Source: Nitrospirota bacterium (GTDB taxonomy: Bacteria > Nitrospirota > UBA9217). From it: a stretch of 64,000 nt of DNA. The position numbers and the translations under genes were made by a program. The notes beneath the pieces are model-generated. The model did not search any database, was not told the origin of the DNA, and saw only the letters and a program-made list of their open reading frames with translations. Where the stretch lies: assembly GCA_023229435.1 (NCBI GenBank), contig JALNZF010000006.1, positions 124,001 to 188,000 on the forward strand, in the 5' to 3' direction. This document shows positions 42,589 through 50,921 of the stretch, in pieces. Each line of letters starts with the position of its first letter. Within the stretch, counting starts at the first letter, position 1.

Positions 42589-42981
42589 ATGCATACACTT
42601 TTTGATTTTATCAGCAATGTAAATGCGGTACAATATGTGATAGCGCTTCTTTCCGTGGTCGGCTTTATCGTCTTTAGCGAGGTGCTGAAAGCCAGGCCTT
42701 TCGAGGGATTGCGGGAGTCGGTCGCGGAGGATGTGAGATTCATAAAGGCCCAGGACAAGGTGACGAGGCTCCAGCTTGCCAAAAACGTGGCAATGGCCCC
42801 GTTCTACTTCCTTTCTTACCTTGCCGCCCTGCCGGTCCTGTTTGCCCAGGGCATGGCGGAGCCGATCGGGCGGGGGATCGGAGCAATGACAACCGGTGGA
42901 TGGAGCCCGGTGCGGGCGTATTTTGCCGGCCGCAGAAAGACGAAGAAGTCCAAAGGGGAAGATTCCGATAAGAGGACGTAA
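42589..42981 (+). CDS. Small membrane protein 5 of the shared-motif cluster
   Basis: The 130-residue protein has a membrane segment at about 16-32 (VIALLSVVGFIVFSEVL), an amphipathic charged middle (RESVAEDVRFIKAQDKVTRL), a second hydrophobic stretch at about 65-88 and a basic tail. The tail carries SPVRAYFAGRRKTKKSK (106-122), the fullest form of the motif. The start at 42589 has caggggaggtatatgc upstream. It is not a paralogue of proteins 1 and 4 outside the tail. It ends 150 bp before the promoter of the redox operon. Confidence 0.78.
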   Translation: MHTLFDFISNVNAVQYVIALLSVVGFIVFSEVLKARPFEGLRESVAEDVRFIKAQDKVTRLQLAKNVAMAPFYFLSYLAALPVLFAQGMAEPIGRGIGAMTTGGWSPVRAYFAGRRKTKKSKGEDSDKRT

Positions 42982-42988
42982 CCCGGAC

Positions 42989-43117
42989 TAGCCCCGCCAT
43001 GGCGGGGTGAAGACGGGGCAGGCTAAGGCACGAAGGTCTAATGATGAGATTGTATCTGTAGGGGCAACCCTGCGTGGTTGCCCTAAATGCGGGCGGCCAC
43101 ATAGGGCCGCCCTTACA
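42989..43117. repeat. Palindromic sequences between the small-membrane-protein cluster and redox operon
   Basis: The stretch gccccgccatggcggggtga (from 42991) is a hairpin with an outer agcc/ggct pair. Next, tgtaggggcaaccctgcgtg, gttgccct and later agggccgcccttaca (43057-43117) form another member of the repeat at 31300-31360, with arms tgtaggggc/gcccttaca. Confidence 0.6.
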
Positions 43118-43131
43118 ATTTTGCTTCCATT

Positions 43132-43160
43132 TTGACAAAAATTCTATTCTATAGTAACAT
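43132..43160 (+). promoter_or_regulatory. Sigma-70-type promoter of the redox operon
   Basis: TTGACA (43132-43137) and TAACAT (43155-43160) are separated by 17 bp. The first gene starts at 43192, giving a leader of about 25 bases. Confidence 0.75.
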
Positions 43161-43191
43161 ATAACAACTTTTGTGAAGGGAGACGGAGAGG

Positions 43192-43659
43192 ATGAAGCAG
43201 TACACAGTGAAGATGCTGTTTTCTGCCGCTTGCGCCACACTGGTGGCGGCAGGAATGATCGCCACAATGACGGTATCGCCGGCAAGGGTTGAAGGCAAGG
43301 AGATGCCCGGCACCATCGTGATCAAAAAGCTGAAGAGCCAGTACGGTGCGGTCACGTTTAACCACGAAATGCATGCCTCCATCGCAGGCAATTGCGGGAC
43401 ATGCCATCATCAGCACAATGATAAAATGAGGGCAACCTGCACCGAGTGCCATGCGCTGAGTGCAGGGGCATTTAAGTCTTCAGTGAAGCAGGGCTTTGCC
43501 GCATGCAGTTCATGCCATTCAGACTATTCCCCGGAGATGCCCGAGATGCCGGGCCTGAAGGTCGCGCTTCATAAAAAATGCTTTCAGTGTCACGTGGGAA
43601 TCGGGGACCTTGGTTCTTCACCCGGGGCGTGTGTAAAGACGTGTCATGCCAAGACGTGA
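43192..43659 (+). CDS. Periplasmic multihaem cytochrome c (c7/c3-like, four CxxCH plus one CxxxCH)
   Basis: The 155-residue protein has a signal peptide (about 1-35, FSAACATLVAAGMIA). Haem motifs are CGTCH, CTECH, CSSCH and CFQCH, with a fifth site CVKTCH that has three residues between the cysteines. The spacing and the VTFNHEMHASIAGNC opening resemble class III cytochromes (c7/c3), in which distal histidines precede each motif. The CxxxCH site may bind haem if the maturation system accepts it, as known for a few proteins. It is the first gene of the redox operon and should be the electron acceptor or donor in the periplasm. Gagacggagagg precedes the ATG. Confidence 0.9.
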   Translation: MKQYTVKMLFSAACATLVAAGMIATMTVSPARVEGKEMPGTIVIKKLKSQYGAVTFNHEMHASIAGNCGTCHHQHNDKMRATCTECHALSAGAFKSSVKQGFAACSSCHSDYSPEMPEMPGLKVALHKKCFQCHVGIGDLGSSPGACVKTCHAKT

Positions 43660-43709
43660 GCATGGACATAAACCTGAAACCATCAAAATATGTTTAGGAG
43701 GTCATAGTT

Positions 43710-44702
43710 ATGTCAGAGAGTAAGACGGGCCGATCAACAGACGGCCCCGAACAGGACGCCGGGACCGGCGCAGAGGAACTGCCGCTCCCCCCGCTTACGA
43801 GGCGGAAATTTCTGTCGATATCCATGCTGGCGGGCGGTGTTGCGCTTGCCGCTCCTGTGCGCGCAATGGCTCAGCCGGAGTTTGAAGGCTGGCCGGACGG
43901 CTTCGGCATGTTGACCGACTTCACTGCATGCGTGGGATGCCGCAGCTGTGAAAAAGCATGCAACGAAGCCAATAACATGCCGGCACCCGATAAGCTGTTT
44001 GACGACGGTTCCGTGTTTGAGGAGAAGCGTTGGCCCGATGCCAAGACCTACACCATTGTCAACCGGTACGATAATCCCAAAGATCCGTCGAAACCTGTTT
44101 ATCGGAAGATCCAGTGTAACCACTGCCTGGAGCCTGCATGTGCCACCGCGTGTCCCATACATGCATACACAAAGACCCCGGAAGGCGCGGTCATCTACAA
44201 CGAGAACCTCTGCTTTGGCTGCAGGTACTGCGTCATCGCATGCCCGTTCAACATCCCGGGCTATGACTACGAAAGCGCGTTGGAGCCCAAGATCGTCAAA
44301 TGTATCCTCTGTTACGGCAGGATCAAGGAAGGGAAGATCCCGGCCTGCGCCGAGGCATGCCCTGGCGGCGCGATCACCTTCGGCAAGAGGGCGGACCTGC
44401 TGAAACTTGCCCGGAAGAGGATCACGGATGATCCCGGGAAATACATCGACCACATTTACGGAGAGCGTGAAGTCGGCGGCACGTCCTGGCTTTATCTGTC
44501 CGGTATCCCCTTCGAACAGCTCGGTTTTCCGACCAACCTTCCGAAAAAGGCGCCGATCGAACTTACCAAGAACTATCTGTCCTCGATCCCGGTCATTTTC
44601 ACGACATTCCCCGCGATATTCGGACTTTTATATGCGGCGACGCACGGCCGTGACAAAGATGATAAAAAAGAAAGCGCTGATCAGCACAAGGAGGTGAAGT
44701 AA
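43710..44702 (+). CDS. Tat-exported 4Fe-4S ferredoxin subunit with C-terminal membrane anchor (HybA/DsrO-like)
   Basis: The 330-residue protein has a twin-arginine signal (LTRRKFLSISMLAGGVALAA, about 30-50). Four cysteine clusters follow: CVGCRSCEKACNEA, CNHCLEPACATACP, CFGCRYCVIACPF and CILCYGRIKEGKIPACAEAC, enough for four [4Fe-4S] clusters. Residues about 295-315 form a C-terminal membrane anchor, as in HybA. The family carries electrons between a cytochrome or catalytic subunit and an NrfD-type quinone subunit. The stop overlaps the start codon of the next gene by one base, a clear sign of one complex. No molybdopterin or NiFe catalytic subunit is nearby. Confidence 0.93.
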   Translation: MSESKTGRSTDGPEQDAGTGAEELPLPPLTRRKFLSISMLAGGVALAAPVRAMAQPEFEGWPDGFGMLTDFTACVGCRSCEKACNEANNMPAPDKLFDDGSVFEEKRWPDAKTYTIVNRYDNPKDPSKPVYRKIQCNHCLEPACATACPIHAYTKTPEGAVIYNENLCFGCRYCVIACPFNIPGYDYESALEPKIVKCILCYGRIKEGKIPACAEACPGGAITFGKRADLLKLARKRITDDPGKYIDHIYGEREVGGTSWLYLSGIPFEQLGFPTNLPKKAPIELTKNYLSSIPVIFTTFPAIFGLLYAATHGRDKDDKKESADQHKEVK

Positions 44703-45958
44703 TGGGTACCGGAATTCAGTATTCGTCTCAACCTCCTGCCTCTTCGCGAGGCTTCAAGGAATGGTTCATGAACAAGCTGTTCATGGGCATGAGCATGCCG
44801 GAATATGCCAAGGCTCTTGCCACGCCCTTTAATTTTATCGCGGTCGTGATCCTTCTTGTTGCGGCACCGGTTTTTATCATGCGGTACACACGGGGGCTTG
44901 CCTCGGTGGTTGATGCCTCGGCCCAATACCCGTGGGGGATACTGCTCAGCTGGGGAATCTTTGCCGGGGAGCCGATGTTCGCCGCGGGTTTTGTGGTGGC
45001 GGCAGCGTACTATCTGTTCGGAATGAAGTCCTATAAACCGCTGGTACGTCTTGCCGTGCTGGGCGGTATGCTGGGGTATGCGTTTGCGGCCTCGTACCTT
45101 TTGATCGATCTCGGCAGGCCGTGGCGCATTTACTATCCCATGCTCATAAACTTCGGGCCGTCCTCGGTCCTGTTCATTGTAGCCTGGCATGTGTCATTAT
45201 ATTCCACGGTCCAGCTCCTGGAGTTCTCTCCAACCATTCTCGAGTGGCTGGGTTCGAAGCGGCTCCACAAGTGGGCCATTTCCGTCACGGTGGTGCTTAT
45301 CATCGGCGGCGTGATCCTCTCGACCGTGCACCAGTCGGCCCTGGGGGCGATGTACCTCATCACGCCGGGCAAGCTCCATCCATTATGGTACTCTTCGCAC
45401 CTCCCGCTGCTGTTCTTCAGCTCCGCGGTCTTTGCGGCCATATCGTTCGCGATCCTGCTTGCGTATGCATCCGTGAAATATTTCAGAACCAGGTGCGACG
45501 AGCAGTTTATCACGAGCGTTCCTGGATGGACGCTCAGCCTCGGGAAAGGGGCTGCGCTGTCGATGTACGTGTATTTTGCCCTCAAGGTCCTCGCGCTGGC
45601 CCAGGACAGCAACTGGGGTCTGCTGTCCACGCCGTATGGCTACTGGTATCTGGTGGAACTGCTTGGTTTTGTGGCAGGGCCGATGATCCTGTTCACCATC
45701 GGCATCAAGTCTGGAAGCCTTGGCGTGATCCGGTTCTCTTCACTCTATGCGATCGCAGGGGTGCTGATGAACAGGGTCAATATCAACCTGATCGCATACA
45801 ACTGGAACCTGCCTGACCATCTGCATCACATCATTCCGCCGTGGACCGAGATCACCATGGTCATGGCGATGGTCACGCTCCATGTGCTTGTCTTCAGGTG
45901 GATCGTGAACAGGTTCCCGGTGATGCGCGAGCTTCCCGAGTACAGGGGTACGCACTAA
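44702..45958 (+). CDS. NrfD/HybB-like integral membrane quinone-interacting subunit
   Basis: This 418-residue protein has about nine to ten membrane helices, starting at about 38-56. It matches the long NrfD-type subunits (HybB, DsrP, PsrC relatives), with DLGRPWRIYYPMLINFGPSS and VLIIGGVILSTVHQSALGAM as typical stretches. Such subunits bind menaquinone or ubiquinone and carry no haem. The protein partners the iron-sulfur subunit encoded just upstream (1-bp overlap). The next gene, 37 bp on, encodes the large cytochrome. The direction of electron flow cannot be read from the sequence. Confidence 0.93.
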   Translation: MGTGIQYSSQPPASSRGFKEWFMNKLFMGMSMPEYAKALATPFNFIAVVILLVAAPVFIMRYTRGLASVVDASAQYPWGILLSWGIFAGEPMFAAGFVVAAAYYLFGMKSYKPLVRLAVLGGMLGYAFAASYLLIDLGRPWRIYYPMLINFGPSSVLFIVAWHVSLYSTVQLLEFSPTILEWLGSKRLHKWAISVTVVLIIGGVILSTVHQSALGAMYLITPGKLHPLWYSSHLPLLFFSSAVFAAISFAILLAYASVKYFRTRCDEQFITSVPGWTLSLGKGAALSMYVYFALKVLALAQDSNWGLLSTPYGYWYLVELLGFVAGPMILFTIGIKSGSLGVIRFSSLYAIAGVLMNRVNINLIAYNWNLPDHLHHIIPPWTEITMVMAMVTLHVLVFRWIVNRFPVMRELPEYRGTH

Positions 45959-45994
45959 TCAAGAGGAGATCGTATTCCTTTTGGAAAGGATGGC

Positions 45995-47446
45995 ATGAGA
46001 CTTACGGCGTGTATGATAGGGGTCGTGCTGATTGTCAGTCTGGCACTTCCCGCCTCATCGTCCTACGGTCAGGGCATTGCAGATGACCAGGAAAACAAGC
46101 GATGCCTCAAATGCCACGGAGAGCATGGATCGGTAAAAAAATTCCCGGACGGGGACTTCATCTCGACCTATGTGGACGCAAACACCCTTGCCCTGTCGGT
46201 CCACCGGTCGCTCCAATGCACCGCGTGCCACAAGGAGTTCACCGACCAACGCCATCCCGATCGTGCCTTCAGAAACAAGCTTCAATTCAGGATAAAAGAG
46301 TCCCATGGATGCCGGGACTGCCATGCCGTAGAGACACTCAAGTCCCGGGCCATCCATGAGGCCCTCTTTAAGAAAGAAGGGGCGGGAGAGGCGGTGGTGT
46401 GCACCAATTGCCACAGTGCCCATGCCGTTACTCACATTGCCGGGGGCAACGTATCGAAGTCCGAGGAGCAGTACTGCCTCCGTTGTCACGCCTCCGAGAA
46501 ACACATGACCTTCAAAAGCGGGGAGACCCTTTCGGTCCGTGTCAAGGTAGCCGAGTTGCGGGAATCGCCGCACAAAAATGTCGGCTGTTCGGACTGCCAC
46601 TTCGGATTCTCCGCTGATGATCACCCGCGCATGCGGTTCAGGTCCGAGCGCCAATACCGGCTCTCGTTGTCCGAGATCTGCAGACGATGCCATTATGACA
46701 TGTATTCCAAGGCGTCTGAAGGCATCCACTACGCAATGCTCAGCGTGGGGAAGCTGGAGGCGCCCACCTGCATTGATTGCCACGGCGGGCATGCCGTTTC
46801 ATCGCTCGGCAGCAACCGGCTCGGGATCGTGCAAAAATGCAAGACATGCCATAGCAAGGTCTACGAGGTGTACGCGCAGAGCGTCCACGGCGGCGCTCTG
46901 TTAAAAGAGAACAATAAAGACGTCCCGACCTGCATTGACTGCCACACCTCCCACAGCATCAAGGACGCCTCATCGTCGGACTTCCGTGAAACCCTGCCCG
47001 GCACCTGCAGCAAATGCCATTCCAATGAGACGATCATGGGAAAATACGGGCTGTCCACCGACGTGGTCAAGACCTACCTGGCCGATTTTCACGGGGTGAC
47101 GATCGGTTTCTATCGGAACGAGCAGAACGACGGACAGAAGCGCTACCAGCCCGATCGTCCGATGGCCGTCTGCACGGACTGCCACGGAACGCACGACATT
47201 GCCAGCGTTTCAGGCATCGGCGTGCAGACGTTCAAAAAGACTTTGCAGAAAAGGTGTCTGCAATGCCACAGCAACGCGAGCGAGAACTTTCCCGATGCGT
47301 GGATTTCCCACTACAAGCCGAGCTTCACGAACGCGCCTCTGGTTTTTATCGCCGAGCAGTTCTTCAGGATCATGATGCCGCTCATGGTGATCGGCCTGCT
47401 TTTCCAGATCTTTCTGCACATCTGGCGATACCTCGTGAACAGGTAA
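45995..47446 (+). CDS. Membrane-anchored 13-haem cytochrome c
   Basis: The 483-residue protein has a signal peptide (about 1-27), then 13 CxxCH motifs: CLKCH, CTACH, CRDCH, CTNCH, CLRCH, CSDCH, CRRCH, CIDCH, CKTCH, CIDCH, CSKCH, CTDCH and CLQCH. A C-terminal membrane segment (about 455-478, MPLMVIGLLFQIFLHIWRYL) tethers it to the inner membrane with the haem domain in the periplasm. The spacing is irregular, unlike NrfA or octahaem reductases, and none of the motifs has the catalytic CxxCK. It is likely a molecular wire between the quinone module and the small cytochrome or an outer acceptor. Confidence 0.92.
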   Translation: MRLTACMIGVVLIVSLALPASSSYGQGIADDQENKRCLKCHGEHGSVKKFPDGDFISTYVDANTLALSVHRSLQCTACHKEFTDQRHPDRAFRNKLQFRIKESHGCRDCHAVETLKSRAIHEALFKKEGAGEAVVCTNCHSAHAVTHIAGGNVSKSEEQYCLRCHASEKHMTFKSGETLSVRVKVAELRESPHKNVGCSDCHFGFSADDHPRMRFRSERQYRLSLSEICRRCHYDMYSKASEGIHYAMLSVGKLEAPTCIDCHGGHAVSSLGSNRLGIVQKCKTCHSKVYEVYAQSVHGGALLKENNKDVPTCIDCHTSHSIKDASSSDFRETLPGTCSKCHSNETIMGKYGLSTDVVKTYLADFHGVTIGFYRNEQNDGQKRYQPDRPMAVCTDCHGTHDIASVSGIGVQTFKKTLQKRCLQCHSNASENFPDAWISHYKPSFTNAPLVFIAEQFFRIMMPLMVIGLLFQIFLHIWRYLVNR

Positions 47447-47458
47447 GGAGTGATTCCT

Positions 47459-48142
47459 ATGATGTCACCAGAAATGTCGGACGAGAGGGAAAACATCAGG
47501 AGGTTCAGCGTCTACCGGATCATCGAGCACCTGGCGCTCATCCTGCTTTTTGTCGTTCTGGCGGCAACCGGTCTTTCTCAGAAGTTTTACACCCTGGGAA
47601 TCTCACAGTCCATCATTCTTGCTCTGGGAGGGATCGACACGACGAGAGTGCTCCACCATCTCGCCGCGGTATTGTTCACGGTGCTCACGTTCCAGCATAT
47701 TCTGGTAAACGTCATCGGCATCATTTTTGAGCAATGGGACACTTCCATGCTGGTTTCTTTCAAGGATGCCCAGGATGCCGTACACAATGTCAGATATTAC
47801 CTGGGCATGGCAGAACAGCCGGCAAGAGGCGGCAGATACAGCTACAAGGAAAAATTCATCTATTGGCTCATCCTCCTGGGCGGCATTCAGCAGATCCTCA
47901 CGGGATTCATCCTTTGGTTCCCGGTCGTCACGACAAAATACCTTCCCGGACAGTTCATTCCGGCCGCAAAGGTGGTCCACACCAACGAGGCCATGCTGAT
48001 ATTCCTTCTCGTAGGCATCTGGCACATCTACGATTCCATGTTCAGCCCCGAGGTCTTTCCTCTGAACAAGAGCATCTTCACGGGATATGCCCACAAAAGT
48101 CAGATAGAGCAGGCAAATAATTCCGGAAAGCATACGGGATAG
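47459..48142 (+). CDS. Di-haem cytochrome b subunit (formate dehydrogenase gamma / b561-like)
   Basis: This 227-residue protein has four membrane helices. Conserved histidines lie in RIIEHLALILLF, HHLAAVLFTVLTFQHILV and VVHTNEAMLIFLLVGIWHI, which can ligate two haems b, as in FdnI-type and thiosulfate reductase cytochromes. It is the last gene of the redox operon, 12 bp after the 13-haem cytochrome. The ATG at 47459 is favoured because AAGGAG (47445-47450) is spaced for it; a GTG at 47450 overlaps the ribosome site. It gives the complex a second quinone-binding module beside the NrfD-like subunit. Confidence 0.88.
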   Translation: MMSPEMSDERENIRRFSVYRIIEHLALILLFVVLAATGLSQKFYTLGISQSIILALGGIDTTRVLHHLAAVLFTVLTFQHILVNVIGIIFEQWDTSMLVSFKDAQDAVHNVRYYLGMAEQPARGGRYSYKEKFIYWLILLGGIQQILTGFILWFPVVTTKYLPGQFIPAAKVVHTNEAMLIFLLVGIWHIYDSMFSPEVFPLNKSIFTGYAHKSQIEQANNSGKHTG

Positions 48143-48201
48143 CTCTTGCAATGCCGTTTATCAATCCTCTCCCCCGCCGCGTAACGAGCGAAGATACGTT
48201 G

Positions 48202-48230
48202 TTGACAGAAGCAGTCCGTTGATGTATTTT
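48202..48230 (+). promoter_or_regulatory. Sigma-70-type promoter abutting the sensor kinase start
   Basis: TTGACA (48202-48207), a 17-bp spacer and TATTTT (48225-48230). The ATG at 48238 is only 8 bases beyond the -10, so transcription would begin at about the start codon. Confidence 0.65.
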
Positions 48231-48237
48231 AGGGCCA

Positions 48238-50055
48238 ATGCAGAAAAAATTAATCATAGCGGTACTGCTCAATGTCATTATTATTTCGGCCACCCTCGGG
48301 ATCGTAAGCTACTACGCGGTCCATGAGAGCATCCAACGATCACTGCAGAACAGGCTTGCCCTTGCCAGGATCATCTCGAACTACGTCGAAGTTTTTCTGA
48401 ATAATAATCTCTACCGGCTCAAAGACATCTCGCTCTCGGGCACCATTGATCCGAATAAACGTGATTGGCAGCACGAGAAGCGGATGCTCGAAACCGTGTA
48501 TAAATATTCGCTTTTTACGGAAGGCGTATTTCTTCTTGACAAGCACGGCAATGAACTGCTGACCTATCCGCCGCACGTTGACTATTTTTCGAATCTTACC
48601 TACATCACCTACGTGAATGAGGTGCTCCGGACCGGGAAACCGGTCATCTCCAACGTCTACACGATCGAGCCGATCAATAAAAAGGTCATTTTCATGATGA
48701 CGCCCCTGAGGGACAGCGAAGGCAGGATCAACGGGATCGCCGGCGGCATTCTCAGTCCGACGGAGCGTTTTTTGAATGAGCTCCTGCAGAGCGGCAAGGT
48801 TGAGACAAATAGTTATGTGGAGATCATTGACGCAAATGAGACCGTGGTTGCATCGGATGTTCCGTCGCGCGTGTTTCAGCACCATGCCCATGATGGCAAT
48901 CTGGGGAAGATGATCATGGATGGCAAGGAAGGGATCCTGCCATGCCGGCACGGCTATTCCCATCCTGACGCGGTAAAGAGGCCGGTTGACCGTCTTGCCT
49001 TTGTTCCGCTGAGTGTGGCCAAGTGGGGCGTCATCGTCGGCGAGGCGGAGCAGGATATCTTCGGCCCGGCAAGCGGCCTGGAAAAAAAATTCGTTTTGCT
49101 CGTCCTGATCTTTATCGGCGTGTCGGCTTTTTTCTCGATCGGCGCGAGCCTCAACGTTGTCCGGCCGCTGCGATCGTTGATAGCATCCTCCAATAAAATA
49201 GCCGCGGGAGATCTTTCAACGCCGGTAGGAGATCTCGGAAGCGATGAAATATTGCAGCTCAGCAGAAGCTTTGATGATATGAGAAGCAGGCTCGCCGCTT
49301 CGCTGGAGAGCATTAAAACGCAAAATCTGGAGCTGGAAAACCGCGTAGCGACGAGGACCCAGCAGATACGGGAGAGCGGGAAGAAAATTGAGCATTTGCT
49401 GAAAAAGGTCATTACCTCCCAGGAAGATGAGCGCAGACGGATAGCCCGAGATCTGCATGATACGATACTGCAGGACACCTCGGCCTTTTTAATAAAAATG
49501 GACATCTGCAGAGTGCATCCGGAACAGATCACCGTGGAACAAATCGATGAAATGAGAAAGATCGCGCTGGAAACCATCGACAATATTCATACCGTTATCA
49601 AGGACCTGAGGCCCACGATCCTTGATGACCTCGGACTGGATGCCGCCATAACGTGGCTGCTGGCTACCCACCTTCAGGAAAAGGGCATCCATTATTATTT
49701 GGACATTGAATCCCCGCTCACCAAAAGGCTGCCTCCGGCGGTGGAAATCACGCTTTTCAGGATACTTCAGGAGGCGATTATCAACGCCTCGCGCCATGCA
49801 AATGCGGAAAATGTTTTCGTTGTTTTGGACGCGAAAGAGCACGCGGTCCACATTACCGTGGAGGACGACGGAGACGGGTTCGACGTCGATTCTTTAATGA
49901 GCCGTCCTATTGAAAACGCCAAAGGCCTGGGAATCATCGGGATGAAGGAGCGGGCCTCGCTGCTTGACGGACGTTTGATGGTTTACTCGATGCCGGGCGA
50001 GGGGACCAGGGTCTGTATGGAAATTCCCCTGACGGAAAAGGTGCAGCATGCCTAA
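48238..50055 (+). CDS. NarX/LiaS-type sensor histidine kinase with extracytoplasmic Cache domain
   Basis: The 605-residue kinase has membrane segments at about 5-25 and 283-303, framing a Cache-like periplasmic domain (FLLDKHGNELLTYPPHVDYF, then LTYITYVNEVLRTGKPV). HAMP and a coiled coil follow. The phosphoacceptor is His407 in RRIARDLHDTILQDTS, typical of HisKA_3 kinases, and the ATPase part has LFRILQEAIINASRHANA and DDGDGFDVD with KGLGIIGMKERA. It overlaps its NarL-type partner gene by 8 bp. It is placed directly after the redox operon and may regulate it. No ribosome site is clear (agggcca), in line with a leaderless start. Confidence 0.93.
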   Translation: MQKKLIIAVLLNVIIISATLGIVSYYAVHESIQRSLQNRLALARIISNYVEVFLNNNLYRLKDISLSGTIDPNKRDWQHEKRMLETVYKYSLFTEGVFLLDKHGNELLTYPPHVDYFSNLTYITYVNEVLRTGKPVISNVYTIEPINKKVIFMMTPLRDSEGRINGIAGGILSPTERFLNELLQSGKVETNSYVEIIDANETVVASDVPSRVFQHHAHDGNLGKMIMDGKEGILPCRHGYSHPDAVKRPVDRLAFVPLSVAKWGVIVGEAEQDIFGPASGLEKKFVLLVLIFIGVSAFFSIGASLNVVRPLRSLIASSNKIAAGDLSTPVGDLGSDEILQLSRSFDDMRSRLAASLESIKTQNLELENRVATRTQQIRESGKKIEHLLKKVITSQEDERRRIARDLHDTILQDTSAFLIKMDICRVHPEQITVEQIDEMRKIALETIDNIHTVIKDLRPTILDDLGLDAAITWLLATHLQEKGIHYYLDIESPLTKRLPPAVEITLFRILQEAIINASRHANAENVFVVLDAKEHAVHITVEDDGDGFDVDSLMSRPIENAKGLGIIGMKERASLLDGRLMVYSMPGEGTRVCMEIPLTEKVQHA

Positions 50056-50710
50056 GATACGCGTGTTGATCGCGGATGACCACTCACTCGTGCGGGAAGG
50101 GATCGCCGCGTTTCTCAGGATGTGCGATGACATCGAGGTGGTCGGCGAGGCGTCCGACGGAATCGAGGCCATCGAGCGCGTTCATAAATTGAAACCTGAC
50201 ATCGTCCTGATGGACATCTCCATGCCCAAACTGGGCGGCCTTGAGGCGACTGTTGAACTGAAGAAAACAGATCCGAACATAAAGATAATCGTCCTTACTC
50301 AATACGATGACAAGGAGTACATCTCCCGCTTTCTGAAGGCAGGCGTCTGCGGATATATGCTGAAGAAGGCGGTCGGCAGTGATCTGCTCAATGCGATCCG
50401 GGCGGTGAACAGAGGGGAATTCTACCTGTTCTCCTCGATAGCGTCGGAAGTGGTCGATGGTTATCTCGGCAAGCACAAGGAACCCGTTGGGGGAGAGGAC
50501 CTTTACGAAAAGCTCACCGACCGGGAAAAACAGGTGATCAAACTGATCGCCGAGGGCTACAGCCACAAGGAGATCGCCAACCTTCTGAATATCAGCGCCA
50601 AGACGGTCATTGCCCACCAGACGAACATTTCAGAGAAACTCGGCATCCATTCCCGCACCGCGCTCGTCAAATATGCGATCTCAAAAGGGATCATCAAGCT
50701 CGACAGGTAA
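50048..50710 (+). CDS. NarL/LuxR-family response regulator
   Basis: The 220-residue protein has a receiver domain (IRVLIADDHSLVREGI; phosphoacceptor in DIVLMDISMPKLGG; conserved lysine in GYMLKKAV) and a LuxR-type helix-turn-helix (LTDREKQVIKLIAEGYSHKE, then ISAKTVIAHQTNISEKL). It binds DNA when phosphorylated by the kinase encoded just upstream; the two genes overlap. The likely targets are nearby, for instance the redox operon that ends 100 bp before the kinase gene, but no inverted repeat operator stands out. Confidence 0.94.
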   Translation: MPKIRVLIADDHSLVREGIAAFLRMCDDIEVVGEASDGIEAIERVHKLKPDIVLMDISMPKLGGLEATVELKKTDPNIKIIVLTQYDDKEYISRFLKAGVCGYMLKKAVGSDLLNAIRAVNRGEFYLFSSIASEVVDGYLGKHKEPVGGEDLYEKLTDREKQVIKLIAEGYSHKEIANLLNISAKTVIAHQTNISEKLGIHSRTALVKYAISKGIIKLDR

Positions 50711-50921
50711 GTAAAAGTCCCGCCGGATACTGTTCTCATTTCTCCGCCCCATGTCCCGCAACTGGAGTGCCGTTTTTCGCAGTCTCCGTGACCGCCGTAC
50801 ATGTAACCCGTCGCAGCACACAGAGTGCAGATACCATGAAAATATCAGCCCCTTGCGGGGGAAAACAGAGTGTCGTATAATCAATTCCATTGTTTGTGAT
50901 GCTGAGGAGGGGGCCGTCAGG

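Noticed and set aside
40933..42981. Reading the shared AYxxG tail as a known sorting signal (PEP-CTERM, LPXTG or Tat type)
   Set aside because: The motif lies after, not before, the hydrophobic segment and has no matching sortase-type pattern.
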